Source of the DNA: Treponema sp.
Lineage (GTDB): Bacteria; Spirochaetota; Spirochaetia; Treponematales; Treponemataceae
Reading direction: 5' to 3'
Length of the DNA: 16,699 nt
Assembly (NCBI GenBank): GCA_024699205.1
Contig: JAILQA010000452.1
Coordinates: 1-16,699 of the forward strand
Shown here: positions 1 through 6,601 of the stretch, piece after piece
Layout: each line of letters begins with the position of its first letter
Position numbering within the stretch: the stretch's first letter is position 1
Position numbers and translations under genes: made by a program
The notes under the pieces: model-generated
What the model was told of the DNA's origin: nothing
The model's input: only the letters and a program-made list of their open reading frames with translations
The model's database searches: none

Positions 1-498
1 TACCATTATTTTAGACAACAAAACTTTATGTGGTTTTAGAAGCATCATAAACTTTAATAATGGAGTTTTATCTTCCTCCTTCTGTTCAAATTTGTCATTT
101 GGAAAACATAAAAAGAAAATCCCAGTCCATAATTCAATAAAGTCACTTACAGGCATTTTGACAACGCCTTCTGCAGGATCATAAATCTTAATACGTTTAT
201 TTTTCACAGAATCAACTACCACATAATGTTCAACAGAGTCTCTTCTCAAATGAAAAATCGCAGGAAAGGGTATTTTTTCCAGATTATTCTTTTCTGGAAT
301 TGAAAACCCCTTGCAATTAAGGCCATATTTTTCTGCACAAACCTTTATTCCATAACCAGATGTTCCCTGAGTATCTGTTCCAGCAACTGTTCTTAATTTT
401 CTTATATTCACTTCTCTTCCATAATAATCAAGAATCATTGCCAGACAAGCCGCAGCACAATCTGATTCATCATGCTGTAAGTGAATCTTCAATCGCAT
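1..498 (-). CDS. C39 peptidase domain of a peptidase-containing ABC transporter (5' part, cut by window edge)
   Basis: The 166 visible codons have no stop, so the gene continues beyond position 1. The N-terminal half is a peptidase C39 domain, the cysteine protease fused to RiPP and bacteriocin exporters, which cleaves leaders after Gly-Gly at the inner face of the membrane. The visible triad is Cys14 within QHDESDCAAACLAMI, with the oxyanion Gln8, then His91 (EHYVVVD) and Asp107 (IYDP). After about residue 125 the domain ends and a linker leads towards what should be the transmembrane domain; the ABC ATPase part is not visible. The ATG at 498 has a good ribosome site, GGAGAG at 507-512, spaced 8 nt. 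It lies 31 bp downstream of a precursor whose leader ends in Gly-Gly, so it is the obvious processing and export partner. A stand-alone C39 protease is possible but less likely given the extension. Confidence 0.88.
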   Translation of the reverse strand, partial: MRLKIHLQHDESDCAAACLAMILDYYGREVNIRKLRTVAGTDTQGTSGYGIKVCAEKYGLNCKGFSIPEKNNLEKIPFPAIFHLRRDSVEHYVVVDSVKNKRIKIYDPAEGVVKMPVSDFIELWTGIFFLCFPNDKFEQKEEDKTPLLKFMMLLKPHKVLLSKIMV

Positions 499-529
499 AC
501 TTATTTCTCTCCGAATTTTAAATCTTTCC

Positions 530-922
530 TTAAAGCTGTTTTATTTCGTATTCTGTATACACAATCCCAGGATCAGTAATCAGATATGGATCAGGTATTT
601 TTTTACATACATACTTGTCAGTATTCATGTCAGAGGAAGTTGCAATTTGATATTTATCCTTAGGATTTACATCTACAACATGTGGAGGAGCAATAAAAAA
701 TCCATCCCTTTCAAGAGGTTTCACAACTTCAAGACCCGACTTACTACCCGTTTTTGAACCAACGCCGACACTACCGGAACAGTTACCGCCATAAGTAGGA
801 TATGTATACGAACCAGTAGATCCCATTCCAGTCAATACATTACCAGAACCACTGCATCCACCATTGATAGAAATCAAAGCAGAATAATCCAATTCCTTAC
901 ATTTAGACAATAAAAAACTCAT
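530..922 (-). CDS. RiPP precursor peptide with double-glycine leader
   Basis: This 130-residue protein has the layout of a ribosomal peptide precursor. Residues 1-22 form a leader ending LDYSALISINGG. Leu at -12, Leu at -7, Ile at -4 and Gly-Gly at -2/-1 fit the classic double-glycine consensus recognised by C39 peptidases. The predicted core starts at Cys23 and is rich in Gly, Ser, Thr and Tyr to about residue 63. It contains a near-repeat: GGCSGSGN (21-28) and GGNCSGSVG (45-53). A longer, more ordinary tail follows (64-130), with Cys106 and several prolines and aromatics. The start has AGGAGAG at 927-933, 4 nt from the ATG. It sits between a radical SAM/SPASM maturase upstream and a C39 transporter downstream on the same strand. 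The role is inferred from leader and context; I cannot assign it to a named precursor family. The mature product could be a modified core alone or the whole 108-residue part. Confidence 0.8.
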   Translation of the reverse strand: MSFLLSKCKELDYSALISINGGCSGSGNVLTGMGSTGSYTYPTYGGNCSGSVGVGSKTGSKSGLEVVKPLERDGFFIAPPHVVDVNPKDKYQIATSSDMNTDKYVCKKIPDPYLITDPGIVYTEYEIKQL

Positions 923-1013
923 GTTTCTCTCCTATAATAACTTTGTTCTTTTAAATTAAGATATAAACTCTCCCTGAATAAAATAAAAACATCATTACAT
1001 CAATAAAACTGCC

Positions 1014-3104
1014 CTAAAATACGTTTTGCATACGCTGCACAAACATCTGCATTTTTTTAGTCTGATAACCTAAAAAGCATTCCAAAGAACCCTTGTACCA
1101 TACATTACCAGATACAGGAATCTTGTATCGCTCAACCGTAGACAAGAGCATCTCCCTTGCATTTTCTGCAGACTTATCATCTGACAAAGATTCACACGAA
1201 ATCACTTTTCCAAAGTCAAAAGAATCCAGATTCTTGCAATCCATTCTCCTGCAAAAATCCTCGTCAACAGCATGCTTAGTCGCTATAAGAACAACTGTTT
1301 CAAGAATCTTATTGCTTTTTGTCTCAGAAACATTTAGCACCGAAATAAAGATATCCTCTTCAAAATCAAGATTAGATTTTCTCAGAGCCTCAAAAATCTT
1401 CCGGATTTCAAGCTCAACTTTTGTTAACGAACCTCTCACACTAAAAATCACACCATGTTCTACATAAAACTTTCTGTCAAAACAAATACCATCGTTAAAT
1501 TCCAAACCAATTTTCTTACCAAACTCCAGCAAATCTATTCCAGAATCAAGCAATCTTTGAACAAACTTTACGCTCAAAACCTGCAATCCTTGCTTCAGTT
1601 TACATTCAACCGGATCAGGCACAGAAATATCTTCCGAGTTTACAAACGAATTATAATAACAAGTCCCACCGCATAAATATTTACACCAGCAATCTTTACA
1701 TCCAGGACGCTCGTCCACACTCAAGACGCCTTCACAAACATCTTTTACTTCTTTAGAACGAATATTTCCACGTATAAACTTACTCATGCCAATAAAATAA
1801 TCACAGGGATAAATGTCACCATTATCATCGAAAATCGTATTTTCATTCCACTTGCAACGCTTCGCCAACCTACCTTTAGAAAGTATAAGTTTTACACCCA
1901 AAAATACACTATCATCTTTCAACAAATCCACCAGCGAATAATCACCAGCAACTACATCCACAAAAAAACGCTCAAACAGATTTTTATATCCGTCCAGCAA
2001 CCTTTCCACAGACACCTCATCAAAACTTGCATCCGTGCCAGCCCTTACAGGCGTTAGACTAACCGCAGACACACCAAGCTCCCTAAAATACTCCGTTAAC
2101 TTCAACGGATACGGATAATCTGATGTTAAAACCGCAGCAATACTAACCTTCAATCCAGCATTCATAAACTTCCTGATATTTTCAACAACAACAGCATGTG
2201 AAGCTTTATTATCATTAAAAGGTCTGTGAAGATTATGCACACAGGAAGGCCCATCCAGACTTACACAAATCGAATCAAGTTTGATCTCCTTAAGAAAATC
2301 AACAACTTCTTTGCTAAAAACAGTTCCATTTGTACATATGGAAAACGCATAATGGGGCTTTCGTAAAATAGTTTCAGGAAAAACCGCCTCCAGAAAACGG
2401 AGATTAAACTCCCTCAGAGAATAAAAATCAAGATTCTGCAAGTTTTTAAGCTGATTCGCTTCCCACTCCAGTAAAATCATACCGTCTGGAACAGGAAAAA
2501 AACTCACCAGATTTCTTAAATTAAGCAAAGAATCCATTTTTTTTACTACAGCATCCAGATTATCAGAATCAGAAAAATCTTCCAGAAGCACCCTTGGAAA
2601 ACAAGATAAATAACGCAGCGCAGACTCCAGGCTTTTAAAATCCCTTACAGAAAAACCAGGCATTGTCCTTTCATCGATGTACTGTTTAATTTCCTTTATC
2701 TTATTCAACTCAATTAGCGATTCCGAAGTCAAATTAACCGAAAAAGAATAAAACCAGATATGAGGAGCATAATCATCAATAATAAAATCGATAATCTTTT
2801 TTGCTTTAGCAAGCTCTGTTCTGATATGGCTCTTTTTATCCCTAAAACAATAATCACAATTTAAATTACAAAGGGTGGACAAATTAATTTTGAAAACATT
2901 ATCATCCGTTTTTACAAAAACTGACTGCTTTGGAGGAATCTGCTCTATTTTTGCCAGAACCGATTCAATCCAGCCATCAACAGAATCTTCCGAATCATTC
3001 AATTCATAAAACAAATTCCCAGAGTTCTGATCAAAAAGCAATGTCGATTTTTCTTCCTTTGAAATCAAAACTTTTGTTTTTTCCAAATCTTTTTCAATAA
3101 TCAT
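1014..3104 (-). CDS. Radical SAM/SPASM peptide maturase with unusual insert
   Basis: Numbering is from the ATG at 3104 (696 residues). The radical SAM cluster motif is CNLNCDYC with Cys79, Cys83 and Cys86. The core continues with ICTNGT (about 256-261) and VSLDGP (about 281-286). A SPASM domain follows with Cys417, Cys434, Cys469, Cys472, Cys474, Cys478, Cys482 and Cys501, which should hold auxiliary Fe-S clusters. Such enzymes cross-link or epimerise peptides. The gap between the cluster motif and TNGT is about 170 residues, longer than in typical SPASM maturases, and no GGEP motif is seen; SVNLTSE near 122 may stand in its place. About 190 residues after SPASM are unrecognised. The first 75 residues might be a PqqD-like leader-binding domain; this is only a guess. 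A TTG at 3116 gives four more codons, but the AGAAAGGG upstream abuts it and leaves about 12 nt to the ATG. It is the first gene of the operon. Confidence 0.88.
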   Translation of the reverse strand: MIIEKDLEKTKVLISKEEKSTLLFDQNSGNLFYELNDSEDSVDGWIESVLAKIEQIPPKQSVFVKTDDNVFKINLSTLCNLNCDYCFRDKKSHIRTELAKAKKIIDFIIDDYAPHIWFYSFSVNLTSESLIELNKIKEIKQYIDERTMPGFSVRDFKSLESALRYLSCFPRVLLEDFSDSDNLDAVVKKMDSLLNLRNLVSFFPVPDGMILLEWEANQLKNLQNLDFYSLREFNLRFLEAVFPETILRKPHYAFSICTNGTVFSKEVVDFLKEIKLDSICVSLDGPSCVHNLHRPFNDNKASHAVVVENIRKFMNAGLKVSIAAVLTSDYPYPLKLTEYFRELGVSAVSLTPVRAGTDASFDEVSVERLLDGYKNLFERFFVDVVAGDYSLVDLLKDDSVFLGVKLILSKGRLAKRCKWNENTIFDDNGDIYPCDYFIGMSKFIRGNIRSKEVKDVCEGVLSVDERPGCKDCWCKYLCGGTCYYNSFVNSEDISVPDPVECKLKQGLQVLSVKFVQRLLDSGIDLLEFGKKIGLEFNDGICFDRKFYVEHGVIFSVRGSLTKVELEIRKIFEALRKSNLDFEEDIFISVLNVSETKSNKILETVVLIATKHAVDEDFCRRMDCKNLDSFDFGKVISCESLSDDKSAENAREMLLSTVERYKIPVSGNVWYKGSLECFLGYQTKKMQMFVQRMQNVF

Positions 3105-3196
3105 AATCCGAACCAACCCTTTCTAATTCATTTTGTTCACACCCTATAATTAGTAAAAAAATGAAGATTTCGGACCATTCCAGAGAATAATTTTTT

Positions 3197-3224
3197 GTTA
3201 TATTTTATTTTCTCATCATGACAA
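3197..3224 (-). promoter_or_regulatory. Candidate sigma70 promoter of the RiPP operon
   Basis: On the minus strand TTGTCA (3224-3219) and TATAAC (3202-3197) are separated by 16 bp, each matching five of six consensus bases. Transcription would begin near 3190, about 86 nt before the maturase ATG. It lies in the gap after the GH5 gene, so the peptide operon probably has its own transcript. Confidence 0.45.
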
Positions 3225-3254
3225 ACACAATGATTTCAAGAAAACCGCACCACC

Positions 3255-4289
3255 CTACAGCAGCTTCACCACTTCATTCACAACCCCTTTCATGTGCTCG
3301 TCGGTCAAACCAAAGCTGTGGCTTTTATAAGTCCAGCAGGCGCGACCGATGCCACATTCCCTGAAGGCTGCATTAATATCTTTGAACCACTGTAAAGTAT
3401 CTTCCGTATTCGCCTTGTTGATTACACCATATTCACCGCAGTAAAGGGCAACATCGCGCTCCTCGCAAATCTTAATTCCTTCCTTAAATCGGTCAATAAA
3501 AAACTGCTTGTCTGTCTTGCGGTCAGGAGCAAAAGTATCACCACGGAAAACAAAATCAGACATACCATTTTTTACAGCCTCTTCATTAAGCTTTGCAATC
3601 GTACAAGGATACCCAATTCTAAAGCCCTCAGGCATACCATGCAGCCATCTTGCCCCCTGATGAGTAAAAAGCAGAGGATCATAACAGTGGAAATTATAAA
3701 CAATATTGTCATCAGCAGGCTTATCCAAATCCTTAAGAGCATCAATCGAATTATTCCAGTAACCGCCCACAAGAATCTTTACCGTCGGAGAAATCGCCCT
3801 TATTCTTCTAATTACTTCACCCGCAATTTTATTCCAGGCAGCACTATAAGAAGGCGACGTTACCTCATTCAAAAGTTCAAAACTCAACATATCTTCATTT
3901 TTAGCAAAACGACGGGCAAACTCTTCCCATAAAGCATAAAAATGTTTCTGAAGCTTTTCATCATCAAAAAAGGAAATCTTAGATTCATCAACATCAAAAG
4001 AATAACCTATCGTCTTATGCAAATCCAAAATCAAATTAAGATTATTATTAATGGCCCACAAAATAGCTTTTTCTATATACTTAAATCTGCCTTCAATAAA
4101 AGTTCCGTCGTCATTCTGAAAAACCTGATAATCCACCGGCAAACGAACATGGTCACATCCCCAGCTGGCAACCACCTCAAAATCACTTTCCTTTATAAAT
4201 TCATCGTAATGCTCAACCGTATATTCCGAACACTGAGAAAGCCATCCCCCAAAATCCACGCCTTTAACATAACCATCAAATTTTTTCAT
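3255..4289 (-). CDS. GH5 (cellulase-type) glycoside hydrolase, cytoplasmic
   Basis: The 344-residue protein is a single (beta/alpha)8 GH5 domain, a retaining endo-acting beta-glycosidase fold. Family marks are GVDFGGWLSQ (10-19), Arg49 in VRLPVDY, His91, the acid/base Glu142 in FELLNEV, His201/Tyr203, the nucleophile Glu286 in YCGEYG, and the substrate-platform Trp319. There is no signal peptide and no carbohydrate-binding module, so it probably works in the cytoplasm on imported beta-linked oligosaccharides. The substrate (cello-, manno- or other glucan) cannot be told from sequence by eye. The ATG has AGAGG about 6 nt upstream. A GC-rich repeat-like element lies between the gene and its likely promoter. 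The RiPP operon follows on the same strand, but has its own promoter candidate. Confidence 0.92.
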   Translation of the reverse strand: MKKFDGYVKGVDFGGWLSQCSEYTVEHYDEFIKESDFEVVASWGCDHVRLPVDYQVFQNDDGTFIEGRFKYIEKAILWAINNNLNLILDLHKTIGYSFDVDESKISFFDDEKLQKHFYALWEEFARRFAKNEDMLSFELLNEVTSPSYSAAWNKIAGEVIRRIRAISPTVKILVGGYWNNSIDALKDLDKPADDNIVYNFHCYDPLLFTHQGARWLHGMPEGFRIGYPCTIAKLNEEAVKNGMSDFVFRGDTFAPDRKTDKQFFIDRFKEGIKICEERDVALYCGEYGVINKANTEDTLQWFKDINAAFRECGIGRACWTYKSHSFGLTDEHMKGVVNEVVKLL

Positions 4290-4315
4290 AAAAATACCTC
4301 TATAATTTTTTTTAA

Positions 4316-4455
4316 GGGCGTGCCTGCTAAAGCAGGTCGCTATGTCCGCACTTCGCTGCCGCTCATCCGCTTCCCTCGCTCACTTCCTTCCGTCAGTTCG
4401 TTCAGTCCAGTGGACTGCTTACGCAGGTGCTCCCAGCGCTCACGCATTACATCCC
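4316..4455. repeat. GC-rich intergenic repeat-like element with nested hairpins
   Basis: This 140-bp stretch is far richer in G+C than its flanks and begins GGGCGTGCC and ends CATCCC. It contains a perfect 6-bp stem with a 2-nt loop (4323-4336, CCTGCT/AGCAGG) and another with a 3-nt loop (4403-4417, CAGTCC/GGACTG), plus many short TTCG/CGCT echoes. It is open in more than one frame without looking like a gene. It resembles the dispersed GGGCGT...CCC intergenic elements I recall from Treponema and Bacteroidetes genomes. Only one copy is in this window, so repetition is inferred. Read on the minus strand it would sit in the GH5 5' untranslated region. Confidence 0.5.
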
Positions 4456-4477
4456 ATCAAACATTTTTTTCGCCCCT

Positions 4478-4486
4478 ACTATAACA
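4478..4486 (-). promoter_or_regulatory. Candidate extended -10 promoter for GH5
   Basis: On the minus strand TGT-TATAGT forms an extended -10 element (TATAGT at 4483-4478, TG at 4486-4485) with no good -35. The start point would be near 4471, giving a leader of about 180 nt that includes the whole GC-rich element. Weak evidence. Confidence 0.3.
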
Positions 4487-4579
4487 CAAGCCCAAATCCC
4501 AATTTTTCAAAATATTTGGCTTTTTACAAATAAATTCGGTTTTAATTCACAATTCACAACACATAATTACGGGTCGTTT

Positions 4580-4608
4580 TTGATAAATATATATTATGTC
4601 GAAATAAT
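4580..4608 (+). promoter_or_regulatory. Candidate sigma70 promoter for proC
   Basis: TTGATA (4580-4585) and AATAAT (4603-4608) are separated by 17 bp, each one mismatch from consensus. The -35 box lies inside the left arm of the inverted repeat. Transcription from about 4615 would give a leader of about 114 nt. Confidence 0.4.
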
Positions 4609-4613
4609 AATCG

Positions 4614-4665
4614 TGCTGAAAGGACACCGCAGTGCCAGACTTTTTAAGGCCGTGAAACGGAAGCA
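4614..4665 (+). other. Possible three-way-junction RNA in the proC leader (unidentified)
   Basis: TGCT (4614-4617) can pair with AGCA (4662-4665). This would enclose a GG(A)CAC/GTGCC hairpin with a CGCA loop (4622-4636) and a CCGT/ACGG hairpin with a GAA loop (4650-4660). It matches no riboswitch consensus I know. The stems are short, so this is only a candidate. Confidence 0.2.
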
Positions 4666-4728
4666 GGTTTTATTGACGATGTATGTACCAATGATATATA
4701 TTTATCAAAAACATATAGTGAGGCCAAT

Positions 4729-5517
4729 ATGAAAATCGGATGTATCGGAACAGGTGCCATGGGCGGAGCAATCATGCGTGCCGTTTGCAAAAAATATGAT
4801 GTAAAACAAATCAAAGTAACAGACAAAAACACACAAATGGGAAAAGCCTTTGCCGCAGAAACAGGCGCAAGCTTTGTTGCTTCCAATAAAGACGTTCTCG
4901 ACTGTGACTATATTTTTCTTGCAGTAAAACCTCAATTTTTAGGGGATGTATTTGCCGAAATAGCAAAAGATATCCCATCAAAAGCCGTAATCATTTCTAT
5001 GGCCGCTGGAGTTAAAATAGAAAAACTCCAGAATTGGGCGCCAAATGCACGCTTTATCCGCATGATGCCTAACGTTTGCGCTCAGATTGGACAGGCAATG
5101 ACCGCCATAACTTATGGTTCAAACATCAGCTCAGAAGAAGCACAAACCGCAATAGAGATTCTTTCTTCCGCCGGAAAAGTAGAAGTTGTACCAGAAAAAC
5201 TTATGGATTGTGTAACAGCAGTAAGCGGTTCAGGTCCGGCTTTTGTTTTTATGTTTATAGAAGCCCTTGCCGATGCCGCAGTCCGCTGTGGAATGCCACG
5301 TTCACAAGCCTACACTTACGCAGCCCAGACAGTTTACGGTTCAGCCGGAATGGTTTTGGAAAGTGGAAAACACCCGGCAGTCCTTAAAGACATGGTCTGC
5401 TCTCCGGCTGGAACAACAATCGAAGGCGTCGCTGCCCTCGAAAAAAATAATTTCCGCAATGCCGTAATCCAAGCCGTAACTGCCGCCTGTGAAAAATCTG
5501 CGGCACTAGGAAAATAA
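4729..5517 (+). CDS. proC: Pyrroline-5-carboxylate reductase
   Basis: ProC reduces 1-pyrroline-5-carboxylate to L-proline with NAD(P)H, the last step of proline synthesis, in the cytoplasm. The 262 residues are near the usual family length. The N-terminal Rossmann fold has IGTGAMGGAI (6-15). AVKPQ (65-69) and RMMPN (111-115) are typical of the family. The C-terminal helical dimerisation domain carries SGSGPAFVFMFIEALADA from 166 and the signature VCSPAGTTIEGVAALE (233-248). The ATG follows AGTGAGG with 5-nt spacing. No proA or proB is nearby, so it appears to be a stand-alone gene. Its stop lies 3 bp from the end of the convergent nuclease gene, with no obvious terminator between them. Confidence 0.97.
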   Translation: MKIGCIGTGAMGGAIMRAVCKKYDVKQIKVTDKNTQMGKAFAAETGASFVASNKDVLDCDYIFLAVKPQFLGDVFAEIAKDIPSKAVIISMAAGVKIEKLQNWAPNARFIRMMPNVCAQIGQAMTAITYGSNISSEEAQTAIEILSSAGKVEVVPEKLMDCVTAVSGSGPAFVFMFIEALADAAVRCGMPRSQAYTYAAQTVYGSAGMVLESGKHPAVLKDMVCSPAGTTIEGVAALEKNNFRNAVIQAVTAACEKSAALGK

Positions 5518-5520
5518 TTT

Positions 5521-6390
5521 TTAGGTTGTCTGACATTCAGACTGAAGCTTTAATACTTGTTCCAGAGATAATCCTGTAGCTTGTGCTATCTGTTCTGGTG
5601 TTCCCATGTTCATTTGGAACAGATTTTTTGCTGCTTCCAAAGCTTTAGCCTCCATGCCATTCTCAAATGCTTCTTCCTGTTTTACGGCAATATCCATCTT
5701 GTAATCATATTTTGCACACAACATGTTTATGACCTCCCGCGATTTTCTGTCAAGGTAATCGGTTAGGATTCCTTTCTCCATCGCTATCTCTATTGCCGTT
5801 CTGAACGATTTTTTCGGAAAGAGCCTATTATAATTCTGCTCGACAATTTCTATAAATTGGCAATACTCTTTCAGAATATCACAGTTTCCGTCAATCGGCA
5901 ATAATTTGGAATCGGAGCAGTTCTTCACCTTTACAACGAGCTCAAGTTTACTTCCATCTTTTACATAAAATGCATCAGACAGCCGTAAATCACTTTCCAA
6001 AGGTTGTTCCTTTTTACCCACATAAACAACATAGAAATCAGGATTCGGAATCTTGTAAACCTTTTCAGCATAGCGTTGTTTTATTGGAACAATTCCTTCA
6101 TAAATGCGAGTAACATATTCAAGACAGCGCAGCGGCATGTTTTCATTGATAGTAGATTGATGTTCAATAAGCACAATCAATTTTCCATCAATCTCCCAGC
6201 TTACATCGTTGTTAAAAGTTTTGTAGAGAGACTGTTCGATAACTTTGCGTTCAAGCGAGATTTGTTCCAAGCCGTAATTATTCCCCGAAAGCGCGTTGTA
6301 TAACTCAAGAAAGTTCTTCTTTCCATCCCTGTCGCTTCCAAATAAATCCGTAAAAACGGAATCTTTATACTTACGGTTTCTTTTTGCCAT
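5521..6390 (-). CDS. Rpn-family PD-(D/E)XK nuclease / putative transposase-like protein
   Basis: The 289-residue protein belongs to the COG5464/PDDEXK group named 'recombination-promoting nuclease/putative transposase', whose E. coli members cut DNA and promote RecA-independent recombination. The nuclease core is seen as Asp62 and Asp68 in NDVSWEIDGK, then LIVLIEHQST with Glu76 and Gln78 (an ExQ form of the motif), followed by Arg88 and Tyr92. The C-terminus has an Ala/Lys-rich helix and a small helical module, GTPEQIAQATGLSLEQVLKL, which resembles a helix-turn-helix and recurs in the gene at 15100. GGAAGG lies 5-6 nt before the ATG. No inverted repeats flank it, so there is no sign that it is an insertion sequence. 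The biological role is unknown. Confidence 0.85.
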   Translation of the reverse strand: MAKRNRKYKDSVFTDLFGSDRDGKKNFLELYNALSGNNYGLEQISLERKVIEQSLYKTFNNDVSWEIDGKLIVLIEHQSTINENMPLRCLEYVTRIYEGIVPIKQRYAEKVYKIPNPDFYVVYVGKKEQPLESDLRLSDAFYVKDGSKLELVVKVKNCSDSKLLPIDGNCDILKEYCQFIEIVEQNYNRLFPKKSFRTAIEIAMEKGILTDYLDRKSREVINMLCAKYDYKMDIAVKQEEAFENGMEAKALEAAKNLFQMNMGTPEQIAQATGLSLEQVLKLQSECQTT

Positions 6391-6500
6391 AATTTCCTTC
6401 CTGCATATTAATTGGAAAAATTATGAAAAATTCGGAAGTCATCTAGTAAAAATAACAGATTTTTATAATTTCCATCACTTTCAAATGCTTTAAAAAAAAC

Positions 6501-6528
6501 TTGACAATTCCATTTTTGAAAATATCAT
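6501..6528 (+). promoter_or_regulatory. Sigma70 promoter of the EF-G-like gene
   Basis: A perfect TTGACA (6501-6506) and TATCAT (6523-6528, one mismatch) are 16 bp apart. The start would be near 6535, leaving a leader of about 67 nt before the ATG at 6602. This is the strongest promoter candidate in the window. Confidence 0.6.
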
Positions 6529-6601
6529 AGTATATAGTAGTATTTTAATTATTTCTTATCTTACTATTTAAAATTAATATCTTCAAAAGGAGAAGCTCTA
6601 C

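Larger units (their letters stand above)
4576..4712. repeat. Perfect 19-bp inverted repeat bracketing a 99-bp centre
   Basis: GTTTTTGATAAATATATAT (4576-4594) recurs exactly as its reverse complement at 4694-4712. The centre is GC-richer than the arms. The right arm ends 16 bp before the proC ATG, just before its ribosome site AGTGAGG. No target-site duplication is visible outside the arms. It could be a MITE-like element or a leader structure. If the promoter at 4580-4608 is used, the left arm is not transcribed. Confidence 0.7.

Noticed and set aside
3132..3173. Tiny minus-strand frame in the maturase leader (13 residues, MVRNLHFFTNYRV)
   Set aside because: No properly spaced ribosome site and no attenuator-type hairpins after it; chance is the simplest explanation.
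4576..4712. Integron attC site
   Set aside because: The paired arms suggested it, but the ends lack the RYYYAAC/GTTRRRY core arrangement and the arms are AT-only, so it does not fit.
4614..4728. Known riboswitch upstream of proC (TPP, c-di-GMP, cobalamin, glycine, guanidine) or an SRP RNA core
   Set aside because: None of the conserved core sequences of these RNAs is present; the GGAAGCAG similarity to SRP RNA is short and lacks the surrounding helix.
4342..4732. Open frames across the GC-rich element and the inverted repeat
   Set aside because: No ribosome site, overlapping one another in different frames, and crossing repeat-like and promoter sequence; not convincing genes.
5521..6390. 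Insertion sequence, on account of the 'transposase' family name
   Set aside because: No terminal inverted repeats or target duplications flank either Rpn-type gene; the name is historical and the fold is that of a nuclease.
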